Shown here one piece after another: positions 21,225-32,543 of a stretch of DNA of 64,000 bases. Source of the stretch: Rhizophagus clarus. Lineage: Eukaryota; Glomeromycota; Glomeromycetes; Glomerales; Glomeraceae. Each line of letters starts with the position of its first letter. Position 1 is the stretch's first letter. The stretch covers positions 992,001 to 1,056,000 of the forward strand of contig BLAL01000196.1 in assembly GCA_015698045.1 (NCBI GenBank), in the 5' to 3' direction. The position numbers and the translations under genes are program-made. The notes beneath the pieces were generated by a model. The model had not been told where the DNA came from. It ran no database searches and saw nothing but the letters and a program-made list of their open reading frames with translations.

Positions 21225-23460
21225 ACGACTTTATTTATTTTTCAAAAAATATACACTCTTTCTTTTCTGTTTTCTTTTTACTCTCTTTACATTTTATGGA
21301 TATATTAATTATTATATTTTTATCATTAAATTTATTGTATTGACTATATTTTATTTTATAATATTAACTTTACCTCTTTTTAATATTACTAATGTAATGC
21401 TATATTTCTTTTTTTTTATATTACTAATGTTATTCTTTTTTTTTTTATTCTTTTTTTTTATATTTTACTAACATCATTACATATTTTTCTTTTTTTTTAC
21501 AAACTTTTCATAATACTAACTTTTTGTATTTGTACTTTACTATGATGATTATTAACTTTTTATATTTACACTTTACTATTTATTAAATATTACTAACTTT
21601 ATCAGTTATATACTAACATCTGTTTTCAAATATTACATGTGGATACTAGTAACATTATTTATTATGAATGTTTTTATTTTAAATATTAATAATTATTTAT
21701 GTTTATTTACACTAGTACTTATTATTTTATTATAAATAAAGATTCTATGTATTTTGACCATAAATTGACCATAAATTGACCATAAATTGACCATAATTTA
21801 ACCATAATTTAACCATAATTTGACCATAATTGGACCATAATTTGACCATAATTTGACTATAATTTGACTATAATTTGACTATAATTTGACTATAATTTGA
21901 CCGTAATTTGACCATAATTTGACCATAATTTGACATAAATTGATCATAAATTGGCCATCAGTCAACTATCAATCAACCATCAAATCAACCATCAATTGAC
22001 CATCAATTGACCATCAAATCAACCATCAATTGACCATCAATCAACCATCAATCGATCATCAATCGACCATCAATCGACCTCAATCAGCCATCAATCAGAT
22101 ATTGATCCTGCCCAATTGGTGACTTATTGATGTCAGATTTTGGCAGAAATCAACTATCAATCAGGTTGCCTGATTGGTATCAGATTAAATAAATCAGGCA
22201 TCACTCAGACATCAATCAGATACCTGATTGGTACCTGATTAGTAACTGATTTGACATGGTTCAACCTGTGTTGAATAATATATATAAATATACTTGTATT
22301 CAAAATTATTTTTGTATTATAAAATTATGTAATTCTGTAATTCTGTAATTATTAAGTAATTTATTAGGAAAGATCTAAATTTTGTATTTAATTTCAGATT
22401 TCATATTTAATTTTATATTACAAAAATATTTGGCCAGAATTAACTTAAATTTGGCAAATTATATTTAAAAATTTAGTAAACCATAACTCTACAACTAATT
22501 GCCTAATTTTGATAAACTTATTATCATTTAATTCATCTCATTAAAACAAATCTAATGATAATAAGAACGTAAAAATCCAATTATTAAATCATACTTCAAC
22601 ATCAATATTCTCTAAATATTTGCAGTGGGATAACTTTGCAATATTAATACTAAAGAACTGCATTATATATCATTAGATTCATCTTGATGAGACAAATCAA
22701 ATAAAAGTAAAATTGTTAAAATTGGATTACTGAATCTAAAAATATTTTATATTTCTATACTGTTATACAAATTTTAGAATTTGAAATGTATAATTACAAA
22801 TTTACGTAATTAATTACAGATTTACATAATTAATTACAGATTTACATAATTAATTACAGATTTATATAATTACAGATTTACATAATTAATTACAGATTTA
22901 CATAATTAATTACAGATTTATATAATTAATTACATATTTACGTAATTTAGTAATTTCAGATTTTGGATTCACTAATTGAATTTTAGAAATAACTATATAT
23001 ACAATATAGGTAATAAAAAAATTTGCTTATTTATTATATAAAATTTTTTTTTAAATTATATAAAATTTTGCTTATTAAAAAGCAAAATATAAAAAAATTT
23101 GTAATTATAGATGCGTAATAGGAAGTTAAAATTGTTGAAATTATATATAGATTTTGTATAGCAAAGAGTAATTTTCATATTATATACTGTATATATATAT
23201 ATAAATTTTAATTTTACTTGTATTTTTAAAAATTTTTTTAAAAAGATATTTTTTTTTTCAATATATTATTGATTTTATACACTTTAGTTTTTATAAAATT
23301 AAATATTATATTTATAAAAAAAATACATTTTTTATATAATATTCTCTTATTTTTGTTTTTTGTTTATTAAACTTTACTATATATAAAATAAATTTTAGTT
23401 TAATAAAATCACTTTTTATACTTAAGTAAAGCTGTTTAGCAATATCAAAAGTATAAAGAT
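21225..23460. other. Non-coding region with short tandem repeats
   Basis: Holds about 13-bp TTGACCATAA repeats (21755-21960), grading into ATCAACCATCA repeats (21960-22080), and a 19-bp ATTACAGATTTACATAATTA array (22795-22945, about eight copies). The rest is AT-rich without exon signals. Confidence 0.65.
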
Positions 23461-24500
23461 CTTAATTTTTTTAAGTAATCATGTCAAATACTTGTCACTT
23501 GTAGCTGCGGCTCCTGTAGATGAGACGGTATATTAGTCTTTATTTGTATTTTGATTCTTGGATCAACTTTAATAAACTTATGCATTTGATTTGACTAAAA
23601 AAAAAAAAAAAAAAAAAAAAATTTTTTTAAAACTAAGTATAATATTCATGAAAAAATTTGTATTTTTCAAATAGTATTAATTCCAAAGTTTTTTTTTCTT
23701 TCTTTTAACTTCAGAATGTAATTACATCATTTTAGTTAAATGAGATCATTTTTTTCTGTTTAAGTAAGTTGTTCAGTAAAATTGAATCTACTTGCATATT
23801 AATTTTTATAATGATTGGCAAATATTTATAAAATATTGACTATTTTTGTATTTTCAATTTTTTTGCAAAAATCTATTTTGCAACTTCAGAACATGATTTC
23901 ACTACTTTGATTAAATGAAATTGCCTTTTTCTCTTAAGTAAAGTTGTTTAGCAGAGTTGAATCTACTTATAATAAAAATTTTAGGATAATTGGATTAATA
24001 TTTGTGAAATGCAACCAAGTTTTGTACTTTTAATTATTTATCATTTATTTGATTTTTAATTTTAAAGTGTAATTTTACTATTTTTGGTTAAATGAAATTA
24101 ACTTCTTGTGCTTAAGTAAGTTGTTCAGAATGGTTGAAAATAATTGTGCTTTATTTTTTATAATTTTAGATATAATATTTATTAAAAAGTTGATATTCCT
24201 ATAATAATACTAATTTTTAAATTTTTAATATTTTGGGTATTTAAATTAAATTATTTATCACATTAAAATTTATTTGTATTTTAATTTTTATAATAAATTG
24301 TACTATAAATATAAATTTATTAAGTTATTTATAAAAGTTTTTATATATATTATAAATTAAGTTGTTTAACAATATAAAATTTTTGATATTATAATAAAAT
24401 TTTGCTTAGCAGAGTTTAAAATAATTTGCTTATTGATCATAGTAAAAAATTTGGATTCTATATATATATTGTGCAGGGTTCTACATCTAATTACTTTCAA
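23400..24500. repeat. Degenerate repeats of about 170-200 bp (TTAAGTAAAGTTGTTTAGCAG)
   Basis: The motif CTTAAGTAAAGYTGTTTAGCA or AAGTTGTTCAG recurs near 23423, 23760, 23937, 24113 and 24358, each followed by ATTGAATCTACTT-like sequence. The last unit (24400-24445) is nearly identical to 6880-6930. Confidence 0.6.
23464..23630 (+). mobile_element. 5'-truncated retroelement 3' end with poly-A and TSD
   Basis: About 145 bp ending in AATAAACTTATGCATTTGAT and TTGACTA plus a run of about 25 A, flanked by AATTTTTTTAA on both sides. The 3' end matches that of the full-length element at 42192-44165 (AATAAAGCATTATGCACTTG, then TTTTGACTA-A(n)). Confidence 0.65.
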
Positions 24501-24689
24501 TGAGATAAACCTAATAAATTAAAGATCATTGAAATCTGATTATTAAATCATAAAACAATTATATTTTAATAAATATCTTTTTATAATCACATATATATAA
24601 AATTTTTAAAAAAAAATGTAATAGTAATTATAGATAGTTTGTGATTATAAATGATAGTTTTTATATATGAAAATTTGGGACATTCAACT

Positions 24690-25400
24690 AAGGTGATTAT
24701 ATAGGATAATGTGATTATAATGGAGGTGATTATAAAGAGAGTTAGTTGACTGTAATAATAAAAGAAAAAGAGGAAATAAAAAAAGCAAAAATAATAAAAA
24801 GAGGAAGTTAAGATAAAAAAAAAAAGAAAAAATAGAATAAAAATGAAAAAATATAATGAAAAAACAGAGTAAGAATGAAAAAATATAATGAAAAAATGGG
24901 TAAAAAAATAGGATGAAATAATAAAATAAAAAGAATAAAAAATGAAAAAAAAAATAGAAGATAAAAAATAAATAAAAAAAATAAATTAGGAATAAGAAAA
25001 TGAAAATGGGATGAAAATAATATGATGAAAAGAAACAAAAATAGAAAGAAAAAGATAAAGATATAAAGGAATGAAAGAGAACTGAAATTAGAAATAAATA
25101 AGAATAAAGATGAAAAAAAATGAAAAGAAAAGTGAATAAAAACAAAAGATAAACAAAAATGAAAAAAAAATTTAAAAACAAAAAGAAAAAAACAATAAAG
25201 AACTGATATACCTTTAATTTGTTTAGAAAAAATTAAAGGCTTGAAAAAGAAAAAAAGAAATAGAAATAAAAATTAGAAATAAGTAATGTAAAAAAAAAGC
25301 AAAAATAAAAAAAAAATGAAAAATAATATACTTACAAAATTAGAAGAGCTTAAAAACCTAAAAAAAAAAAAGAAATAGCAAAATAGCAAAATGGCGAATA
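24690..25400. repeat. Polypurine low-complexity tract
   Basis: The plus strand is nearly all A/G (AATGAAAAAATAAAATGAAA). It is the strand-reverse of the polypyrimidine tracts at 5.2 and 40.1 kb. Long Phe-rich minus-strand frames here are artefacts of composition. Confidence 0.85.
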
Positions 25401-25850
25401 AAGGAAGTTGAAAATAAAAAAAATTATATTGATATATATTTAGCTTTCAATAAATTAGCCAATAAAAATTTGTTTATTCATATGATGATAAGGAGTTATT
25501 ATAGTGACTGAGTCACTAATTACATTTTTCCTATAAAAATATATAAAAAAATAATTTTATAAAAAAAATTTTTTATTAAAATTATTTTTGTTTGATATTT
25601 ATCTTATTATTTATTAAGTTTTTTATATTAAACCACTACTTTTAATATTTTAAAATATAATAATAAAGTTATTTAACTTAAAAAACCATTTTGTTAGTTT
25701 ATTTTACAAATATTTTTTTTTATCATTTATTATCAAATATTATTATTAGCTTTTTAGTTCTTAATGGTATTTTTAACTTTAGTATTCACCTTAGTTAAAA
25801 AGTCAAAAAATTATTAACTATATTTTTTTTATTTTTAATGATTTTAGTAT

Positions 25851-27144
25851 TACAGTGTGTTAAGAAAAAAGTTGCGCGAATAAAAACAAAGTTTATTGAT
25901 AATAAATAAGAAAATGTATATTATTGATCATAATTACATCATTTTTCTAGTTAATTCTATGTAGAATAAATAAATTTTATAAGTTTGTTTTTTGTTTATC
26001 ACGTGATTTTCCTCTCCAAAACATTCAAAAAAATGGTTAATGCTAAATTTGAAGCCTAACGAAAAACAATTAAACACCACTGGCTAAATGGCATTCGTAC
26101 TGTGGAAAAAATACACAAACTAACAAGGATTCCTCTTCGTACTGTTCAGTATAATGTTAAAAAGCTCAAAGAAATGGGTTCTGTTAAGCACAAGAGGGAA
26201 AATAGTCGGCAATCTAAGGTTACACAAAATATATCTTGAGTTATTGGGCAAAATGTGCGCTGAAATAATGTCATTTCAACTCGCCAACTGGCTAATAACA
26301 TTGAAAATAATTATAATATTTCTATTTCACATGTTACTGTATGGAACCATATGAAAAAAAGAGTACAAGTCATCCATACCTTTAGGGACGCCAATGCTTA
26401 CTAACCGGCACATTGAAATGCAAAAAACATGGGCACAAGTGAATTTAAATGATAACTGGAACTGTACAATCTTTACTGATAAAACTGCATTTGATCTTTT
26501 TAGAAATAAGGTCTGTCGGTAGCATAAAGATGGAGATAGGTCCATTCAAAAATTACCAAAAAACTGGCAAAAGGTAATGGCATGGGGTGGCATTTCAAAA
26601 AAAGGAACAACTCCATTGTTTTGTTTTACAAACATTATGGATGGGCCCTTTTATGTAAATATATTACAAAGTCAACTTCTTCCTGCTGCAAAAAATATGT
26701 ATAGAAGGAGATGGCATCTGCAGCAGGACAATGATCTGAAATACACATCATGTGTCGCTAAGGAATTTATTGCTGAAAATGGGATTTGTGTAATTGATTG
26801 GCCATCAAACAGCCCCGACTTAAATCCCATTGAAAATATGTGGCAAATCATCAAGAATAATGTTGAAAAATGGATGCCACAAAATATTGATGAATTAATA
26901 AAGTTTCTAATTAAAGAATGGGAAGCAATCCCTCAGGGAACAGTTAATAATTTAGTTTCCTCTATGAAAAACTGATGTGAATTAATTTTAACGAATAATG
27001 GGAATAGAATACCATATTAAATTTTTTTTTTATTTAATAAAGGAATCAATCAGCTTCTAAACAAATATAAAATCATTAAAATTGGATTTGTAGTTGTTGA
27101 GATATATGAAATTTTATTCGCGCAACTTTTTTCTTAACACTGTA
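25851..27144 (+). mobile_element. Tc1/mariner element with intact terminal inverted repeats
   Basis: Left end CAGTGTGTTAAGAAAAAAGT then TGCGCGAATAAAA (25853) pairs with the right end (to 27142). Inverted repeats are about 30 bp with a 2-bp indel, flanked by TA. Length is about 1.29 kb, normal for Tc1. A TCACGTGA palindrome lies 150 bp inside the left end. Confidence 0.9.
26033..26975 (+). pseudogene. Tc1 transposase, DD34E, multiply broken
   Basis: An N-terminal helix-turn-helix region (IHKLTRIPLRTVQYNVKKLK) precedes catalytic boxes FTDKTAF (first Asp), QQDND (second Asp) and SPDLNPIENMW (Glu). I count 34 residues between the second Asp and the Glu, the Tc1 DD34E spacing. The region before 26577 carries several stops (TAA after KFEA, TGA after TQNI, TAG in CR-HKDG) and a frame change; 26577-26975 is open for 132 codons. 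The element is not autonomous. Confidence 0.88.
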
Positions 27145-27376
27145 TTTGCTAATCAATTATATTATATACAAAATATGATATATATTATTTTAAGTTTAAG
27201 TTAAACTTATTTTTTTTTTACAAAAAAAAATTTTTTTAATTTATAATTTTTTTTAATTTTTTTTTAATTATATATTTGAATAGTATAGCATTAAGAAAAA
27301 AAAAATTTCTTTTTTTCTTTTTATATCTAATATTGTAATTAAGAAAAAAAAATTATTTTTTTAAATTAACTAAGTA

Positions 27377-27641
27377 CTATATATTATGAACTATAGTATC
27401 CCAGATATTTTACAAATTTCTAAGAATTGATTTTATATTACTATATTAATAACTCAAATTTTTATTATAAATAAAATATATTTAAAGAATTGTATAGTAA
27501 TCAAAAAATTATTTTTTACATAATGTTTGAATAAATTAAATTTATTAAATAATAAAATTAATAAAAAATAAAATTTTTTATCAGGTGAAAAAAGAAGTAC
27601 TATATATAGGTAGATGAAATACTATGTCCTATGATATATAA
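27377..27641. mobile_element. 265-bp TIR element, relative of 19331-20054
   Basis: Left end CTATATATTATGAACTATAG, then TATCCCAGATATTTTAC; the inverted right end is TTATATATCATAGGACATAG. Both sides carry TA. Internal GGTA/ACTATATA blocks correspond to the CCCGGGTA/GGGTACTA blocks of the other copies, with decay. Confidence 0.55.
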
Positions 27642-27986
27642 TATAATTACTATAGTGGCTGTTATCTATAAACTATATAATCTAAAATTTTAAAAAGAAA
27701 ATTACTATGCATCATCACTGGTGGTCAGCACCAGTGTCACGTGATTTTATTTGTCACCTATATTACACCCCCTCCTTCATTTTTTTATAAGTATTTTAAG
27801 AATAGAATTTTTTTCATGTTAAAAATTCTATTCGTCACATATTATTCATCACATTCCTATTTTTTTCATAATTCTGACCAAAATATTAAAATTACCATAT
27901 TAGGACTTTATATTACACAGAATATCTGTTTTAGGAAGGACCATTAAAGCAGGGTAGAATCACGTGATTATAGTAAAAATAATTGT

Positions 27987-28993
27987 CACACAGCTAGGGC
28001 TCTGATCAGTATCAGTAATTACTGAACCGTACCGACCAGTTTCAGTATCAGAGCAGTTTTGGTTTTATGATTTATCGAACTGAAACTTTCAGTTTCAGTA
28101 TCAGTTTTGCAATTTACTGAATTGATTTACTGATAATAAAAATGTTTTTTTATAAGAAAAACGTCTTTTTATTAAATAATGTAGTTAAAAAAAAATGCTG
28201 TGAAATGTTTTTTACATAAACGTTTGATATAAAAAATAACATTTTGCAATGTTATTTTTGCGGAACTTGTAAAAAACGTTGTGAAATATTTTTTATATAA
28301 ACGATTTGATAAAAAATAACGTTTTGCAACATTATTTTTGCAAATATTGTAAAAAACGTTGCAAAACATTTTTTACATAAACAATTTGATAAAAAATAAC
28401 GTTTCGTAATGTTATTTTTGCGAAACTTGTAAAAAACGTTGCGAAATGTTTTTTACATAAACAATTTAATATGAAAAATAACATTTTGCAACGTTATTTT
28501 TGCGAACATTGTAAAAAACGTTGCGAAATGTTTTTTATATAAACGTTTGATAATAAAAAATAATGTTTCGCAATGTTATTTTTGCAAAACTTGTAAAAAA
28601 TGTTGCGAAATATTTTTTACATCAGAAATTTAATATAAAAAACAACATTTCGCAATGTTATTTTTCTTTTTATTTAAAAATGTTGCGAAACGTTTTTATA
28701 AAATGATTTAATATAAAAAAAATATTTCACAACGTTTTTTTTGTCACTTTAATAAAAAACGTTGTAAAACGTTTTTTTATGGATGATTTGATAAGAAAAA
28801 ATCGTTTCGCAACTTTTTTTTGCTAAACGTTGCAAAACGTTTTTTTACTAAAAACGTTCGGTAAATCAGTTCAGTTTTTGGTAATTACCGATCAGTTTTA
28901 GTAATCATTAATACTGATACCAATTAATTTAGTTCAGTATCAGTTTTTGCAAAAACTGAACTGAACTGAACTGATCAGAGCCCTACACACAGC
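27987..28993. mobile_element. hAT-type MITE with exact 8-bp TSD CACACAGC
   Basis: TSD CACACAGC at 27987-27994 and 28986-28993. Termini TAGGGCTCTGATCAGT at both ends (inverted), continuing in CAGT-rich subterminal repeats. The 991-bp element has no transposase; its centre is a tandem array. Confidence 0.88.
28140..28860. repeat. Tandem array of AAAAACGTTGCGAAATGTTTTTT units inside the hAT MITE
   Basis: About eight units of 80-90 bp made of AACGTTGCGAAAYGTTTTTT and AACGTTTCGCAACGTTATTTTTG, themselves mutually inverted. The 65-codon frame at 28172-28369 is the repeat read in frame and not a gene. Confidence 0.8.
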
Positions 28994-29358
28994 ATCACAT
29001 TCTCCATTCTTTATTTTTATTAAGTATTCTAAAAACTTAAAATTTTTTCAGTTAGTAAAAACATATTTATCATATCTATTATTTGTCACATTCGTAATTT
29101 CTTAATGCCGTAATTCTGACCAATTTTACCCTGCTTTAATGACCCACCATTTTAGGCGATACCCATTCCACAAAATTTTTTTTCCCTTTTTTGGAAATTA
29201 CTTTACCTGGAATTTTATGTAACATTAATTTCTAAAAAAGAATATTTTATGCAGATCACTTAATTCTGGCTGGAATTATAAAATTACAATAAAATCACGT
29301 GATACTGGTGCTCACCATCAGTGGTGGTAAATAGTAAACCTCTTTTAAAAATATGTTT

Positions 29359-29528
29359 ATTTATATTATATAATTTTTTTTTTTGGCGTTGATAACGCAG
29401 AAATCTTTATTGAAAATTAATGGATTACAAAATAATCTATATAATTTAACCTAGAAACTTCTCCTATCCAGAAAATAAATCCCTTACAGACTGTTCAATC
29501 ATATCGCCAAATTTATATTATATAATTT
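29359..29528 (-). mobile_element. Short 5'-truncated retro-insertion with 18-bp TSD
   Basis: The duplication ATTTATATTATATAATTT flanks about 134 bp that begins (plus strand) with a T-run then GGCGTTGATAACGCAGAAAT. On the minus strand it ends AATAAAGATTTCTGCGTTAT followed by poly-A, typical of a retroposed 3' end. Source element unknown. Confidence 0.7.
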
Positions 29529-29668
29529 GTTTTTTTATAATACTTTATTTAAATATAAATTTTACTGCATAAATTTTTTTTACTTTATTTTATGAAATGT
29601 TTATAGATTCCATAAAAAATCCATGATAAAAAGTCTGAAATTTTTTATCTTTATTATTGTTATTTATT

Positions 29669-29821
29669 AAAATTAACTATTTTTTTTTTTTTTTTTTTTT
29701 TTTTTAATAATCTATATATGCTTTTATTGATATTTAGTTCATATCATATAAACAATTTATCAGAAGCTATATCCATCCTGACCTGTAGAATGTGATCATC
29801 AAAATAAAATTAACTATTTTT
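29669..29821 (-). mobile_element. Second short retro-insertion with 16-bp TSD
   Basis: The duplication AAAATTAACTATTTTT at 29669-29684 and 29806-29821 encloses a T-run and about 100 bp of unrelated sequence. Minus-strand poly-A orientation. Different 3' end from the neighbouring insertion. Confidence 0.7.
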
Positions 29822-30003
29822 AATCTATAATAGAATTTAATATTATTATTAAATCTTATAAAATAAATTGATAGAAATATGTAATTTGTATTGTTTTATT
29901 ATTTTATTAGTTTAGCTTTTTTTATGTTATTTGGTTTATAATTTATAAAAATTTGAAGTTACATAATATTATTGTAATTTATAAGTAACAGCCATTATAA
30001 TTT

Positions 30004-30612
30004 AATACTAACTATATATTGGAAAAATTAGATTTGCAGTGATCTGCAATTTTAGCAGATTGCCATTTTTTTTTGTATAATTTTGATGAAAATCTATACA
30101 ATATTACAGAAATTGTTTTTGTGATAATTTTTAAAATTGTAGATTTTTATAAAAATTCAAAAAATCTTTACAATTTACTTTTTTAATTCAATAAACTTTA
30201 TATAAACTTTCTGTTTTATTTTGATAAACTTTATATTACAAACTTATTTTAATAAATTTTTAAAGAAATAATTTTTTTTTACAATACTTTAAAATAAAAA
30301 AAAGATCAGAAATAATGTATTTTCTGAGAGGAAAAAAAAGAAGTCAGATCAAGATGATCTACCATTTTTAGTAACTAATAATATATATTGAATTTTCTAA
30401 AATAGGTAATGACAGAAGAAAGGAAGGATTCCAAAATCTCAAAAATCAAATAACATAATTTCTGACCTTTTTCTAATATATTTTTTTATAATACTTAAAA
30501 GAAATAATTTTTTACAACACTTTTAAAGAAATATTTTTTAACACTTTTTAAAGAAATAATTTGTTAAAGATATCAAAAAAAATTAATACTATTTACTTTG
30601 AATAATCATATA
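30004..30612. other. AT-rich DNA, nothing recognised
   Basis: Long A/T runs with AAAGAAATAATTTTTTACAA repeats (30265-30570). No exon-like segment. Confidence 0.5.
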
Positions 30613-32029
30613 TTTCTGACTAGAGCTCTAAACAGTTCAGTTCAATTCTATTTTAGTTTCAGCTGAATCTGATCATAAGATTTTACTGAAAGTATTTTTT
30701 AGTTTAAAATCTTTACTGAAACATGTTTCCAGATAGAATTTTAACTGAAAATATTTTCAGTTAAAACTATTTACTAAAAACACTTTATTTTGAAGTGTTT
30801 TTTTCGATTCAGTTCAGTTCAGTTTTTTTGAAACTGAAACCCAGAACCAAACCAGTTTTTTTAAACTATAATTATTTTTGGTAAATGTTTTTTAACTGAA
30901 AATTTTTTCAGTTAAAAGTTCTATCTGGAAACAGTTTTTAGTAAAAATTTTATCACCGTTTTTGAATTAGTATGAACAGGTGATTTGCTGATCAATTAAA
31001 ATTAAAACATCGAAAATACCGAAAACAACTGAAAACAGTTAATTTATTAAAAATACTACTAGTTTATACTATTATAAACACATCAAAAGCCCATTTTTAT
31101 AACTATTTCTTTCAAAAAAACATTAAACTTAACATCTTGGCCTTCTTTACTATACTTATCAGATGTTTTATGGTGTTTTTTTTTATTTATTAAAAACTAA
31201 AGATCTAAATAAAAAAAATAATTAAAAACGAAAAAAAAAAAAAAATAATAAAATAAAAAAAAATTATTATATAATACTTAGTAATGAACTTCTAGAATTG
31301 TTAAGAGTCAATTTTAGGAATCAGCTTTTAAGAATCAGTCTTCAGGAATCAGTTTATAAGCTAAAACAAAAACAAAAGGTGAATGATAAAAAATTCATTA
31401 ATGATGTTATGCAATGGTGGCTAAAGTTACCAGCCGAAATGGTAAAGGTCAATGCCGAAATGTCGAAATTAAAATCTGTCGAAATGCTGAAATGCCGAAA
31501 TGATTTCGACATGTAGAAATTATTGAAATGTCGAAATAGTCAGAATTGTCGAAATAATTTTGACATGTCGAATTGACGAAATTGTCGAAATGTACAAACT
31601 GTACGAAATTAATTTCGACATGTCAAAATTTTTAGAATTGTTGAATTGTTAAAATTGTCAAAATGAAAAACTGATGTATTCAAAATTGATATTGTAAATA
31701 AATGAATATGTAAATTTAAATAAAAATAATTAGTTAATGTTTTATTTAAAGCAAAAATTCTTATTTATTTAGTGAAAAAAATAAACAAAATCATCCATAA
31801 GTGGACAAAATTGTCCAAAAAAAAAGTAAAAAAAAAAATAGACAAATCGCTAAAAAATTATAAAAGTACGAAATTTGGACAAAATTGTCCAAAAAAAAAG
31901 TAAAAAAAAAATACAAAGTATAAAATTTCATCAGGAAATTTTTTCAGAAGATATACATCGATAATTATCACTTTATCAATAAATATCGTATTTATAAATC
32001 GATGGTCAACATAATGTGATAATATTCGA

Positions 32030-32450
32030 TAATTATCTCACAATTATACAACGATATTTAACTTTTTCTAAAATAATCGTACTGATAATTTGCGATATTA
32101 ACAATTATCGAAAATAATCTCGACAATGATTTGCGATATTGACAATTATCAAAAATAATCTCGACGATGATTTGCGATGTTGGCAATTATCGAAAATAAT
32201 CGCACTGATAATTTGCGATATTGACAATTATCGAAAATAATCTTAACGATGATTTGCGATATTAACAATTATCGAAAATAATCGCACTGATAATTTGCGA
32301 TGTCGACAGTTATCAAAAATAATCGCAATGATAATTTGCGATATTGACAGTTATCAAAAATAATCGCACTGATAATTTGCGATATTGACAATTATCGAAA
32401 ATAATCTCAACGATGATTTGTGATATTGACAATTATCAAAAATAATCAAG
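32030..32450. repeat. Subterminal 42-bp tandem repeat of the KDZ element
   Basis: About nine units of GATTTGCGATATTGACAATT followed by ATCGAAAATAATCTCGACGAT. It lies just 3' of the transposase. On the other side (38440-38625) two 75-bp copies of CGATACTACTYGACGAGTCT with ATTATTATCGAT play a similar positional role. Possibly transposase-binding sites (inference). Confidence 0.75.
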
Positions 32451-32543
32451 TTAAATCATTATTTATTGTTTCATTAATAAATCATAAAATGCACTCATAT
32501 ACAAATGAATACTAAGAATATTAATCTAATTTTATTTTACACC

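Larger units (their letters stand above)
27712..29332. mobile_element. Non-autonomous element with long TIRs ending in TCACGTGA, split by a hAT MITE
   Basis: Left TATGCATCATCACTGGTGGT, then CAGCACCAGTGTCACGTGATTTTATT; the inverted right end is nearly the same over about 38 bp. Removing the inserted hAT MITE leaves an element of about 620 bp. No open frame of note. Confidence 0.65.
27650..30003. mobile_element. Outermost shell of a nested transposon stack
   Basis: Left TATAGTGGCTGTTATCTATA and inverted right TATAATGGCTGTTACTTATA give about 22-bp inverted repeats. Everything between is later insertions. No coding capacity of its own is seen. The target-site duplication is uncertain. Confidence 0.4.

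Noticed and set aside
22795-22945. Regular 19-bp repeats resembling a CRISPR array
   Set aside because: No unique spacers, no cas genes, eukaryotic context; a simple tandem repeat.
24684-25181. 165-codon minus frame looking like a membrane protein
   Set aside because: Polypurine tract read in reverse; only Phe, Leu, Tyr, Ile and Ser, with a second phase also open.
27741-27947. 68-codon plus frame
   Set aside because: Lies inside the TCACGTGA-ended MITE, with low-complexity Phe/Ile content and no support.
28172-28369. 65-codon minus frame
   Set aside because: Translation of the satellite inside the hAT MITE; the repeat unit happens to lack stops.
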